NCBI GenBank assembly: GCA_016714045.1
Contig: JADJNY010000011.1
Span: forward strand, 82,536 to 146,535
From: Planctomycetota bacterium
Lineage (GTDB): Bacteria; Planctomycetota; UBA1135; GCA-002686595
Length of the DNA: 64,000 nucleotides
Reading direction: 5' to 3'
Of this stretch, positions 34,585 to 43,820 are shown piece by piece. Position 1 is the first letter of the stretch, and the number at the start of each line of letters is the position of its first letter. The position numbers and the translations under genes were made by a program. The notes beneath the pieces were generated by a model. It was not told where the DNA came from, did not search any database, and saw only the letters and a program-made list of their open reading frames with translations.

Positions 34585-36879
34585 GTGAAGAAGTGGACCT
34601 CACTGCTCGTGATTCCCGTGCTCGCGGCCCTGTGCGCCGCGCCCTCCTGGGCGCAGGCGCCCAGCCTCGACGCCCACGTCAACCTCAGCGTGGCCGAACG
34701 CCCGCTCGAGGACGTGATCGCCACCCTGCGCGCGCGCTCGGGGGCGAACATCGTGATCATCAACACCCAGGACCCGAACAAGCCGGGTCAGGTGCTCGAG
34801 GAACTCGGAAAGCGCAAGGTGACGATTGACCTCGCGGACGTCGGGTGGCGTGACGCGCTCTCCCTCGTCGCGGAGTCGACGGGGCTCGTGGTCGAGCAGC
34901 GCCAAGCGGGCGTGCTCGCCGTGCTCGAGACGCCGCGCTTCACGTACGACATCAAGAACGGCGACATCGTCGAGGTGATCAAGTCGATCGCGGCGATCTC
35001 GGGCGCGAACATCGTCCTGTCGCCCGACGTGAAGGGCACGGTCTCCGTGCACTTCAAGGGCGTTCCGTGGCGCGAAGCGCTCGACGTGGTCGCGAAGACG
35101 CGCGGCTACACCGTCGTCGAGGGCAACTACGGTGTCTTGCGCGTCGTCGATCCGAAGACGCTCCAGGACCAGCTCGAGACGAAGACGTACCAGCTGCGCT
35201 TCATCCGTCCGAAGAGCCAGTACAAGCCGCTGATCAAGTCGGAGTTCCTCCAGGCGATCCAGTCGCAGCAGCAGCAAGGCGGCCAGGGACAGGGCGGACA
35301 GGTCGACTACAAGAAGACCTTCACGGCGCTCACCGCGCTGTCCAAGGCGCTCAGCCCGGCCGGCCAGCTCGACTACATCGACACGCAGAACGTCGTGATC
35401 GTCCGCGACACCTCGCAGGTGCACGAGTCGATCAAGGAGATGCTCTCGCGCATCGACGTCGAGCCCGCGCAGGTTTTCTGCGACGTGAAGTTCGTCAGCA
35501 CGACGAACGGCGACGTGCTGAACCTCGGCGTCGACTACGGCGACAACGGTCCCTCGATCTCGATGACCGGCGGCCAGATCCCGATCACGCTCCCGTTCGA
35601 CGCCGGCAACGGCGGTTGGGACGACTGGCTGATCGCGAATCCGAACGGCGGCGGCCCCTTTACGGATCCGGCGCTCAACGGCGGCAACACGCTGATTCCG
35701 GACACGGTGTTCGGCGCGCTGTCCTTCACGAACTGGCAGATGACGCTGCGCCTCCTGCAGCGCGACACGAAGACCGAGGTCGTTCAGGCGCCGAAGATCA
35801 TCGCCCTGGACGGCAGCGACGCGACGATCTTCGTCGGTGAGACGATCCGCTACGCCGAGGCCAAGTCCGAACAGGGCCAGGCCGGCGGTCTGCAGCTCGT
35901 CGTCAGCGAAGCGGCGGGCTCGCCCGTCGAAGTCGGCTTCCAGCTCCTGATCCGTCCCAACATCATCCCCGGCACGAGCCGCATGGTGATGGACGTGATC
36001 CCGAAGGAGACGAGCCTCTCGGGCGCCGGCAACTCGAACCTCGCTCCGCCGGGCTTCGACGTGTTCACCGTCGGTTCGGCCGGCGAGTCGGGCTCGATCG
36101 CGCTCCCGCGCACGCGCTCGTCGACGATCGTCACGACGATGATGCTCGAGTCGGGTCAGACGGCCGTCATCGGCGGCCTCTCGGCCGACACGGACACGGA
36201 GACGCACTCTGAAGTGCCGGGACTCTCGAAGATCCCGCTCCTCGGCGAGCTCTTCAAGCACGAGTCGAAGCAGCGCGAGCGCCGCACCCTGCTCGTGTTC
36301 ATCACGCCGACGATCGTGCACAACAGCGAAGACACGCAGCGCGTGCTCGATCGCGAGCTCGAACGCCGCAAGCAGGCGGTCAAGGAAGAGCTCGAGAACC
36401 TGATCTCCACCGGCTTCGAGAGCGGAAGCCCACCGGCGCCGGTCAGTGACCTGAAACGTGGGGAAACCCCACGGCCTCTCGCCCAGGGCGGAGTCGAACG
36501 GAGGCCGCCCCGTGCGGCCTCCGTTGTTCGTTTCGGAGATGCGGCGCGGCGAGCAGGTCGAGACGGAGATCGGTGCGTCTCGACCTCCGTGAATCGACGT
36601 GTCCCAGCCCGAGTTCCCGGGGGCAGGCCGCGGCGCGTGTCCGGACTCCGGCTGCACGCGAGCGGCGCCACGGGGATCGGCGTCGGTCGGCTCGCGCGCC
36701 GTGGGGGCGCTGGTTCGCGTGGCCAGGCCCTTCTTGCGCGACGGACGCCTGGTCGTCCGCTCCTGCCCGAGCGGCGCCCCGCGGCGCGTTCCCAGCCCGC
36801 GCAGAGCGCGCGCTCGTCAGGAAAACCCCGCTTCGGGTTCGACTCGGGCGTGTCGATACGCAATCCTGTCCCTGCCTGA
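34585..36879 (+). CDS. pilQ: Type IV pilus secretin PilQ (3' end uncertain)
   Basis: Outer-membrane secretin pore for the pilus. Signal peptide 'KKWTSLLVIPVLAALCAAPS'; N-domains 'VNLSVAERPLEDVIATLRAR' and 'NGDIVEVIKSIAAISGANIV'; secretin core 'DTKTEVVQAPKIIALDGSDA', 'VGFQLLIRPNIIPGTSRMVM', 'LESGQTAVIGGLSADTDTET' and 'VPGLSKIPLLGELFKHESKQ', ending 'RRTLLVFITPTIV'. GTG 34585 has CTGGAGAG upstream. The open frame reaches 36879, but the last ~140 codons run through a perfect terminator hairpin (36497-36525) and look non-coding. The natural stop is probably one of the TGAs at 36447-36449 or 36452-36454 in the other frames, implying one more single-base error. Confidence 0.9.
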   Translation: MKKWTSLLVIPVLAALCAAPSWAQAPSLDAHVNLSVAERPLEDVIATLRARSGANIVIINTQDPNKPGQVLEELGKRKVTIDLADVGWRDALSLVAESTGLVVEQRQAGVLAVLETPRFTYDIKNGDIVEVIKSIAAISGANIVLSPDVKGTVSVHFKGVPWREALDVVAKTRGYTVVEGNYGVLRVVDPKTLQDQLETKTYQLRFIRPKSQYKPLIKSEFLQAIQSQQQQGGQGQGGQVDYKKTFTALTALSKALSPAGQLDYIDTQNVVIVRDTSQVHESIKEMLSRIDVEPAQVFCDVKFVSTTNGDVLNLGVDYGDNGPSISMTGGQIPITLPFDAGNGGWDDWLIANPNGGGPFTDPALNGGNTLIPDTVFGALSFTNWQMTLRLLQRDTKTEVVQAPKIIALDGSDATIFVGETIRYAEAKSEQGQAGGLQLVVSEAAGSPVEVGFQLLIRPNIIPGTSRMVMDVIPKETSLSGAGNSNLAPPGFDVFTVGSAGESGSIALPRTRSSTIVTTMMLESGQTAVIGGLSADTDTETHSEVPGLSKIPLLGELFKHESKQRERRTLLVFITPTIVHNSEDTQRVLDRELERRKQAVKEELENLISTGFESGSPPAPVSDLKRGETPRPLAQGGVERRPPRAASVVRFGDAARRAGRDGDRCVSTSVNRRVPARVPGGRPRRVSGLRLHASGATGIGVGRLARRGGAGSRGQALLARRTPGRPLLPERRPAARSQPAQSARSSGKPRFGFDSGVSIRNPVPA
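36497..36525 (+). terminator. Intrinsic terminator of the pil operon
   Basis: A perfect 12-bp stem, AACGGAGGCCGC (36497-36508) with GCGGCCTCCGTT (36514-36525), loop CCCCG, followed by GTTCGTTTCG. It lies inside the formal pilQ frame, which argues that pilQ ends earlier. Confidence 0.82.
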
Positions 36880-37246
36880 CGCGCCGGCCGGCCGTTCTTC
36901 TCGGGCTGCGAGCCCGGGGCGTGCCGCCCCCTCAGGCCTGCGCGCGCGCTTTCGCGATGCGCTCAGCGCTCCGATCACGGGCGTCCTCCGCGACGCCTCG
37001 AACGTTCCGGTTCTGGTGGCGCGCCGCGCTGCTCGGGACCCTTCCCAACGAATTCAACGCCTGCCCGCCCGGCTTCGCCCGGACGGCGCGCGCGCTCCGC
37101 GCTTCGAGGACGCGTCCTCGCACCCATGCGCCCGTGCACTCCGTGCCGGCCGCGCTCGGTGGCGGAGCTCGGCCGCGCTGTCCACGGAGCGCCTGGAGGC
37201 CGGCGTCCGCATGCAGGGGCGACACCCCTGCGCAAGGCACATTGAC
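36880..37246 (+). other. Gap before the RNase E/G gene
   Basis: 367 bases after the formal end of the pilQ frame. Codon use and composition are unlike the flanking genes and no protein is recognised. The promoter and leader of the RNase gene should lie here. In bacteria with RNase E autoregulation the leader is structured, but no specific element was identified. Confidence 0.4.
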
Positions 37247-39988
37247 ATGACGGTTGAACTCCCCTCGGACGCCTCCGGGCGTCCCGACGCGGGCACGTTC
37301 GCGAAGCGCACCTCACACGGGCTCGCGCTTCCGCACCTCCCTGGTTCTCTTTTTCCTCGGACCGGCTCCTGGACCGGTCCTGGCGCTCCGCCGCGCGCGA
37401 GCTCTGATCGCCGCGCCCGCGACGAGGGCGACCCCGACGCCGAACTCGCCGGCGCCGGCACTCCAGGTGACGTCGAAGCCGAGCCCGGCGCCGAGGGCCC
37501 TGCTCGCAAGCGTCGGCGCGGGACGCGCGGTGGCCGCCGTCGTCGGCGCGCCGGCGAGGGCGCCCCGGAAGGCGCTGCGGAGGCCGCGCCGCTGCAGGTC
37601 GACGCGGAGCTCGCGCCGGCGGTGGACGAACTCCCGGGCGAGGAAGAATTCATGAGCGATCCGGTGCCGCCGGCCCCGCGCGTTGCGCGGGAAGGGGCCG
37701 TGCACCACGAGATCGACGAGGCGCTCCCGGAGGGTGACGAAGCCCAGCTCACCGACGAGGTGGGCTTCGGTGAGGGCGGTGCTGCGGGTGGGGGACGGAA
37801 GCGCCGCCGCCGCGGACGGCGCGGAGGTCGCGGACGGCGTCGCTCGGGAGCCGAGGGCGCTGGTGGCGTCGAGGGCGACGCCGGACCGACGCACGCGAGC
37901 GAAGTCGCCGGCGGCGATCTCGTCGACGAAGAGGCGCGGCTGGAAGCGCCGCGTCGCGGCCGCGGACGCGGCGCGGTTCCCGCGCCCGCCGCTGTGACCG
38001 CGGTGGAGGAGGACGAGGACCTCGCTCCCGCCGACGACGACGCGCCGGAGGGCGGCGTGCTGCGCGCCGACGGTGGTCGCGACCGGCGGAAGAAGCGCCG
38101 TCGGCGCGGTTCGCGCGGCGGTCGCAAGCAGCGCCGCGACGTGGATGCGCCGGTCGAGGTCGAGGCGATCCCCGGCGAGACCGAAGACGACCTTCCGGAG
38201 CGCGCCCCCGAGCCCGTCCAGGCTGCCCCCGCGGAGCCGCGCGGCGGGCGGCCCGATCGCTCGCGTCGCCGCAAGGGCGCGCGGGTCAGCGAGGACGAGG
38301 ACGAGGAGCCGCTCCCGAAGATGGAGCCGGCGCGCAAGGCGCTGATCCTCGTCAACGCCTCGGATCCCGAGGAGAAGCGCGTCGCTGTTGTCGAGGACGG
38401 TCAGATCGCCGACTTCCAGATGACCGTGCGCACCGAGAACTCGGTCGTGAACGACATCTACCGCGGGCGCGTGGTGAACCTCGAACCCGCCGTCGGCGCG
38501 GCGTTCGTCGACTTCGGCCAAGGGCGCAACGGCTTCCTCCACACCTCGGACGTGCTCTCGGCGTACGGGGACAAGGACTGGTCGCTCGACAAGCTCCTCA
38601 CGACGACGATCGACCCCGACGAGTGGGACTCGAACTCGAGTCAGCCGCACGTCGGCGCCGAGGTGGGGGACGAGGAGGCCGCGGCGAAGAAGAAGCCGCA
38701 GCGGGGCAAGGACCACCGCCGTTTCCGCGCGCGTCCGCGCCTGCCGATCACCGACCTGCTCAAGAAGGGCGAGATGGTCGTCGTGCAGGTCACGAAGGAC
38801 GCGATCGGCGACAAGGGGCCGACGCTCACGACCTACATCTCGATCCCGGGGCGCTACCTCGTGCTCATGCCGTCGATGTCCCGCACCGGCGTCTCGCGCA
38901 AGATCGAGGACGAGAAGGAGCGTCGCCGCCTGAAGAAGATCCTCGCGCAGCTCGAGATCCCGCCCGGCATGGGCGTGATCGTGCGCACCGCGGGCGTCGG
39001 GCACAGCAAGGCCGACCTGAAGCGCGACCTCGACTACCTGAAGGGCGCGTGGGAGACCTTCGCGAAGCGCCTGCGCCACGGACACGGGCCGGCGCCGCTC
39101 TACCAGGAGTCGGACATCGCGATCCGCACCGTGCGCGACCTCTTCACGCCGGGCACCGAGGCCGTCGTCTGCGACGACCCGACCGTGCACCAGCAGATCG
39201 AGGAGTTCACGCAGAAGCTGATGCCGGAAGCGCTCGACCGCGTGAAGCTCTACACGGGGCCGAAGCCGCTCTTCCACTCGTACGGGATCGAGTCGGACTT
39301 CGAGAAGATCTTCTCGCGGCGCATCGACCTGCCCTCGGGCGGCTCGATCGTGTTCGACCAGGCGGAGGCGCTCGTCGCGATCGACGTCAACTCGGGCCGC
39401 ACGCGCAGCGACGGCTTCGACTTCGAGGAGATCGCGCTCAAGACGAACCTCGAGGCGGCGCCCGAGATCGCGCGGCAGGTGCGCCTGCGCGACCTCGGCG
39501 GCATCATCGTCGTCGACTTTATCGACATGATGAAGATGTCGAACATCAAGTCGGTCGAGCGTGCGTTCAAGGCCGCGCTCGACACGGACCGCGCGCGCAA
39601 CAAGATCGGCCGCATCTCGCAGTTCGGCCTGCTCGAGCTCACGCGCCAGCGCCTCGGGCCCGGCATGAACAAGAAGGTGTTCACGCCGTGCCACCGCTGC
39701 CGCGGCACGGGCCGGATCCGCACCGTCGAGTCGCGCGCCGCCGCGATCCTGCGGCGCCTCGGTTCGGCGATGACGCTGAAGGGCTTCACCACCGTCGAGG
39801 TGCGCGCGCATCCGGAGGTCGTGCGCTACCTGCGCGAGCTGTGCAGCGAGTACTTGCGCGCGCTCGAGTATCGCTTCGAGCGCGAGATCAAGCTGAACGA
39901 GGTCCCCGACCAGGTCGAGGACAGCGTGCTGCGCTACCTGCGCGCGGACGGCCGCGAGGTCCGTCCGGGCGGACGACGCAAGCGCTGA
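37247..39988 (+). CDS. rne: Ribonuclease E/G family protein with long charged N-terminal region
   Basis: Endoribonuclease for mRNA decay and rRNA/tRNA processing. From ATG 37247 the protein is 913 residues; the first ~360 are disordered, with alternating acidic and arginine clusters ('RKRRRRGRRGGRGRRR', 'RKKRRRRGSRGGRKQRR'). The catalytic part follows: 'KALILVNASDPEEKRVAVVE', the S1 domain with a charged insertion, DNase I-like motifs 'ALVAIDVNSGRTRSDGF' and 'GGIIVVDFIDMMKM' (the two metal-binding Asp), and the Zn-link-like 'CHRCRGTGRI'. The charged region lies N-terminal here, not C-terminal as in E. coli RNase E. The start is uncertain; ATG 37650 ('MSDPVPPAPRVAREG') is the alternative. Confidence 0.85.
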   Translation: MTVELPSDASGRPDAGTFAKRTSHGLALPHLPGSLFPRTGSWTGPGAPPRASSDRRARDEGDPDAELAGAGTPGDVEAEPGAEGPARKRRRGTRGGRRRRRAGEGAPEGAAEAAPLQVDAELAPAVDELPGEEEFMSDPVPPAPRVAREGAVHHEIDEALPEGDEAQLTDEVGFGEGGAAGGGRKRRRRGRRGGRGRRRSGAEGAGGVEGDAGPTHASEVAGGDLVDEEARLEAPRRGRGRGAVPAPAAVTAVEEDEDLAPADDDAPEGGVLRADGGRDRRKKRRRRGSRGGRKQRRDVDAPVEVEAIPGETEDDLPERAPEPVQAAPAEPRGGRPDRSRRRKGARVSEDEDEEPLPKMEPARKALILVNASDPEEKRVAVVEDGQIADFQMTVRTENSVVNDIYRGRVVNLEPAVGAAFVDFGQGRNGFLHTSDVLSAYGDKDWSLDKLLTTTIDPDEWDSNSSQPHVGAEVGDEEAAAKKKPQRGKDHRRFRARPRLPITDLLKKGEMVVVQVTKDAIGDKGPTLTTYISIPGRYLVLMPSMSRTGVSRKIEDEKERRRLKKILAQLEIPPGMGVIVRTAGVGHSKADLKRDLDYLKGAWETFAKRLRHGHGPAPLYQESDIAIRTVRDLFTPGTEAVVCDDPTVHQQIEEFTQKLMPEALDRVKLYTGPKPLFHSYGIESDFEKIFSRRIDLPSGGSIVFDQAEALVAIDVNSGRTRSDGFDFEEIALKTNLEAAPEIARQVRLRDLGGIIVVDFIDMMKMSNIKSVERAFKAALDTDRARNKIGRISQFGLLELTRQRLGPGMNKKVFTPCHRCRGTGRIRTVESRAAAILRRLGSAMTLKGFTTVEVRAHPEVVRYLRELCSEYLRALEYRFEREIKLNEVPDQVEDSVLRYLRADGREVRPGGRRKR

Positions 39989-40017
39989 ACGGACGAGCGG
40001 TCTCGGACCGCAGACGA

Positions 40018-40060
40018 GCGCGCTCCTCCATTCCGTGGGGGAGCGCGCCGTTTCGTTTCC
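40018..40060 (+). terminator. Terminator after the RNase E/G gene
   Basis: Nine-base stem GCGCGCTCC/GGAGCGCGC followed by CGTTTCGTTTCC, starting 30 bases after the stop codon. Confidence 0.75.
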
Positions 40061-40288
40061 GGTGGACGTTCACCGCGCACGAACGACGCGGTCCGCATTC
40101 AGAGCGGGGATGCGAGGCGCTCCACCGTCGGCGCGAAGCGGGCTGAGCGACTCCTTCCGCACGTGCTCGCGCCGCGCGCACACGTTCACCGTCTCGCCCG
40201 CTCGCTGCTGGGCGACCCCTTTCGAGAGTTTCCGCGCGCCGTACACCATCTCACCGTGCCCCGCGCTCGAAGCTGAGAGCTCATCGAA

Positions 40289-40333
40289 CCCCGCACGAGC
40301 CCGGACCGCCCTCCGGTCCTGGCTCGTGCGGGG
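40289..40333. repeat. Long near-perfect inverted repeat
   Basis: CCCCGCACGAGCC (40289-40301) pairs with GGCTCGTGCGGGG (40321-40333); the inner GGACCG (40303-40308) pairs with CGGTCC (40314-40319). Nineteen pairs interrupted by one mismatch. There is no T tract on either side, so it is not a standard terminator. Confidence 0.75.
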
Positions 40334-40579
40334 CCGTGATGCTGAGCACGCGTGTGTTCCGTTGCGTCCCTCCGCCCTGGATCGGCCCCTCTGGCCATGG
40401 CGCTCCCGACCGACGCGCCGCCCACGCCTCGCTCGCTCCCCGCTCGCCCTTCCGCGCCCGCACCTACGCTGCCCCAACCGCGCTCGCGCCCCCCTCTCGC
40501 TCTCGCTCGCGGAGTCCACCACGCCAACCTGACGACTCCACGTCTGGCCCCCCTCCGCGCGCATCCCGCTCCAACGACA

Positions 40580-40605
40580 CCGGGCCGCCCCGAAGGACGG
40601 CCCGG
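40580..40605 (-). terminator. Probable terminator of the minus-strand lipoprotein gene
   Basis: CCGGGCCG (40580-40587) pairs with CGGCCCGG (40598-40605), 24 bases downstream of the stop codon at 40629. On the minus strand it is followed by TGTCGTTGG, only weakly T-rich. Confidence 0.55.
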
Positions 40606-40628
40606 TCGATGCGCGCGTGTGTGTCAGC

Positions 40629-43600
40629 TCACTGACGGAACGCGAAGCCCAGCGCGGAGAGCGTCGGGCTCAGGTTCGTCTGCGCGTTCGAGATGAACGA
40701 GATGCGCGTCTGGAAGAACTCCGCGCCGTCGATCTCGGACATGTCCGAACGCCAGTTGCCGCCGGTGCTGCTCGAGTGGAACGTGACGCCCGTGGCGATG
40801 TCGCCGTACGCGTCGAGCGACGCCGCGGTCAGGAGCGAGTTGTTGCCCGCGGTGATGTTGCTCGCCCCGCGGAACGCCAGGACGATTGACGTGCCGGTCG
40901 GTTGACGCTCGGGCGCCGGGTCGACGATCGGAGTCACGTAGCGCGGCACGTTCACGGTCGGGGTATCGAACCAGATCGTGTGCGCGCGGCTGACGCGCGT
41001 CACGAGGTTCAGCTGACCGACGTAGAACACCGTGTCGACGCCCGCCGTCGCGAGTCCAGGAGGCGCGGAGGCGGGGTTGAAGCCGCCTGTCGCGACGTTC
41101 TGCAGGTCCGGGTCCTTGACGACGATCACGCCACCGGTCGCGACGCCGCCCTGGGAGAAGGCGCGCGTGCGCGGCTGCCCGAAGAGCGTCACGTTGCTCA
41201 CGTCGAAGACGTTGAGACCGAGCGCGCTGTTGTCGGGGTAGCAGCGGAACTCCATGAGGAGCGGGAGTCCGATCGTCGGCACGAGCGGCTGGGTGATCGG
41301 CGGACCGTTCTGGCCCCACAGCGTGCCGACCGGCGGAGGATTCGGGAGCGGGAGGTTGAAGGGGTGCGGGAGGCCGAGGTTGAACGTGATCGCCATCTCG
41401 ACGCCGGCGCTGTCGAGGCCGCCGCGCGAAAGGATCGACGTGTCACGCCACGTGTAGAACTCCTTTTCCTCCGGCGCGACGCCGCGGTTCAGGGGGTACG
41501 GCAGCATCACGCTCCCGCTCGTCGCGATGAAGCGGTCCGACGGGCTCACGGTGTAGCCGCGGTCGCGCGTGTGCACGACCTTCGGCGGGTCCGTGGCGGT
41601 GTTCAGGTAGTTCTGGTCGTACGTGCCGAGCAGACCCGATGCCGGGTACGTGAACACGTTCATCATCGCGTCGATGAACTGGCCCTCGTCCGGCAGACGC
41701 GACGAGTGGGAGAGCGAGATCTGGAACGCGTCGAACACGTCGGCGACGACGTTGCCGCCAAGCGGTGACCACGCGAGGCCTTCGACGTCCATGTTCATCG
41801 TGCGGTCGTCCGTGATGACGAAGCCCGTGTCGACGTAGCGCCAGACCGTCATCATCTTGCTCCCGAGCTGGGAGAGCGGCGTCTGTGTGCCGCCCGCCGT
41901 CGGGGTCATCGCGTTCAGCGTCGGCTGCGTGCGGTCGACGGGGATCGCCGTGCGGACGACCTGCCGCGGTTCGAGCTCGCCCTTGAGGAAGTTGACCTGG
42001 ATCTGGCCGCGCACTTCGGGGCCCGGGCTCGCGGTCGTGCCCGTGACGGGGATCTCGTCGACCGACGTGAAGCGCAGGACGAGGTTGCCCGAGAGTACGG
42101 TCGCCTCGGTCGCATCGATCGTGAAGAGCACGGGGGGCAGCGCTGCGGCGATCTTGTTGCCCGCGAGGTCGAGCGGCCCGAGGTCTGAATTCGGAACGTT
42201 GACCCAGTAGGACTCGGTGAGACCCGACGTGTGGCGCAGGGGGAGGCTCGGCTCGAGTCGGAACTCCTGCGAGTCGCTGGACGGGGTGACGCGCCCGACC
42301 GTGTAGCCACGCTCGGGGCTGGTCGGGACTGTTGCGGGGTCGAAGTTCGTGACGGTGAGCGTTTCGAACGCGTTCACGGACACGGGGTCCATCGGTTCGC
42401 TGAAGCGCACGATCACGGGCGAGTCCGTCGCGACCCCGGCCGCCGGCGGCTGCGAGATGCTCGGGAAGCGCACGAAGCACGCTTGCTTGTTCACGTTCGT
42501 GGCCGGATCCCACACCGTCGACAGCGTGCCCTGACCGGCGCTGAAGAAGGTCGTCGAGGGTTCGACGATGCGGTACTGGACCGACGCGATCTGGCTGCCG
42601 ACCGGCACGGCGACCTCGGTGATCTCACCGAAGACGTTCGCCTGCTGCAGGACGTCGCCGACCTTCGTGGCCATCGCGCACGTCGAGTTCAGGAACGTGA
42701 TCGAGCTCGCGAAAACCGTCGGGCCGCCGGTGGGGGTCCCGATGACGACGGGCTGCGTGCCGACGACCCGCGGAGCCGTCGTGTCGCTGAGGAATCCGTT
42801 GCTCGTATCGCCGGTGATCTCGGTCTTCCCGCCCGAGCGCGCCGCGCGCACGACGTCGCGGGTCGACGAGCTCGTGTCGTTGCTGCCATTGCCCAGGAAG
42901 GCGACGGGGTGCCCGCTCAGGTTGCGGAGCACTTCGTTCTGTCCCTCCGACGGCTCGGTGCGCGTCGGAACGCGGACGGCCAGGTTGGCGAGGTTCGTCG
43001 TCAGGCTGGCGGGGAAGCCCGTGGCATTGGGGGACACCGCGAACTCCGACGCTTCGCGCGGCGTGATCGTCGGGTCGATGATGATGCGCGTCGGGTAGAA
43101 CTCGAGCGTCCCGTCCCCGTCCGTGTCGATCGCATCGCCATGGTTGGGATCGGCGAAAACGAGCGTCTCGAGCGGCGCCTCGGGCGGATAGCCCGAGAAG
43201 AGCTGGACCGTCGTCCGGTCGATCAGCGTCTTGTCGAGGAGGTCGTTGAATTTGAGGACGATGGCCGAGTTGCGCGGCACGAGCGAGAACGGCGGCAGTT
43301 CGCTCGGGTCGAGGCTCTTGTCGTTGACCGGCGCCAGGTTCCGATCGAGCCGGTCGAACGCGCGCTGGTAAGCGGAGGTTTCCACGCCCCCGATCACCGT
43401 CGACGGCGTGTACGGGTGGAGGATCGTGACCGTCGTCTCGAGGGTGATTGCGTTCGTCTCGACGAGGTAGTCGATCCCGTCGCTGACGATGTCCTCGCCC
43501 ACGACCATGTTCGACTGCTGGAGGTTCCCCAGCTGGTCGCGGACCTTGACGATCCGGCCCCAGAACGAGCTCACGATCTTGAGCTGGCTCGTTTGCCCGG

Positions 43601-43820
43601 CCTCGTTTTCCTCGACGATCAGCCGCCGCGAGCCGCGCTCGGGGTGGAGGGGGTCGAAGTCCGGGTGATCGATCAGCGACCCGGTGGGGTTGCTCGCCTG
43701 CGAACTCGACGAAGGCCGGTGGTCGAAGCACCCGCCGGCGACGAGCGCCAGGGCGGAGGCCGCCACGATCGAGCTCCAACGGACCAGTTGCGCGGGGCGA
43801 CGAGACGAAGACACGTGCAT
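40629..43820 (-). CDS. Giant lipoprotein with Ig-like (SbsA/Big_5) domains, paralogue A
   Basis: 1063 residues from ATG 43820. The signal peptide ends in a lipobox, 'ALVAGGC' (Cys31), predicting outer-leaflet lipid anchoring. Conserved blocks shared with the gene at 53502: 'SFWGRIVKVRDQLGNLQQSN', 'VVGEDI', 'ETTVTILHPYTPS', 'ELPPFSLVPRNSAIVLKFND', 'VRFPSISQPP', 'DSPVIVRFSEPMDP', 'LPLRHTSGL', 'TIGLPLLMEFRCYPDNSALG' and 'RVSRAHTIWFDT', ending 'LSALGFAFRQ'. Segments such as 'IVRFSEPMDP...' are SbsA-type Ig-like domains, and 'DTDGDGTLEFYPTR' looks calcium-binding. No enzyme motif is seen. A surface or cell-wall structural role is inferred. It is transcribed alone. Confidence 0.75.
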   Translation of the reverse strand: MHVSSSRRPAQLVRWSSIVAASALALVAGGCFDHRPSSSSQASNPTGSLIDHPDFDPLHPERGSRRLIVEENEAGQTSQLKIVSSFWGRIVKVRDQLGNLQQSNMVVGEDIVSDGIDYLVETNAITLETTVTILHPYTPSTVIGGVETSAYQRAFDRLDRNLAPVNDKSLDPSELPPFSLVPRNSAIVLKFNDLLDKTLIDRTTVQLFSGYPPEAPLETLVFADPNHGDAIDTDGDGTLEFYPTRIIIDPTITPREASEFAVSPNATGFPASLTTNLANLAVRVPTRTEPSEGQNEVLRNLSGHPVAFLGNGSNDTSSSTRDVVRAARSGGKTEITGDTSNGFLSDTTAPRVVGTQPVVIGTPTGGPTVFASSITFLNSTCAMATKVGDVLQQANVFGEITEVAVPVGSQIASVQYRIVEPSTTFFSAGQGTLSTVWDPATNVNKQACFVRFPSISQPPAAGVATDSPVIVRFSEPMDPVSVNAFETLTVTNFDPATVPTSPERGYTVGRVTPSSDSQEFRLEPSLPLRHTSGLTESYWVNVPNSDLGPLDLAGNKIAAALPPVLFTIDATEATVLSGNLVLRFTSVDEIPVTGTTASPGPEVRGQIQVNFLKGELEPRQVVRTAIPVDRTQPTLNAMTPTAGGTQTPLSQLGSKMMTVWRYVDTGFVITDDRTMNMDVEGLAWSPLGGNVVADVFDAFQISLSHSSRLPDEGQFIDAMMNVFTYPASGLLGTYDQNYLNTATDPPKVVHTRDRGYTVSPSDRFIATSGSVMLPYPLNRGVAPEEKEFYTWRDTSILSRGGLDSAGVEMAITFNLGLPHPFNLPLPNPPPVGTLWGQNGPPITQPLVPTIGLPLLMEFRCYPDNSALGLNVFDVSNVTLFGQPRTRAFSQGGVATGGVIVVKDPDLQNVATGGFNPASAPPGLATAGVDTVFYVGQLNLVTRVSRAHTIWFDTPTVNVPRYVTPIVDPAPERQPTGTSIVLAFRGASNITAGNNSLLTAASLDAYGDIATGVTFHSSSTGGNWRSDMSEIDGAEFFQTRISFISNAQTNLSPTLSALGFAFRQ

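Larger units (their letters stand above)
39989..40628. other. 640-base non-coding gap with several hairpins
   Basis: No gene is supported on either strand. A terminator for the RNase gene is at 40018-40060: GCGCGCTCC (40018-40026) with GGAGCGCGC (40040-40048), then TTTCGTTT. A second, very long hairpin is at 40289-40333, and the minus-strand gene's terminator is at 40580-40605. The base composition around 40340-40540 drifts to C-rich runs. Confidence 0.6.
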
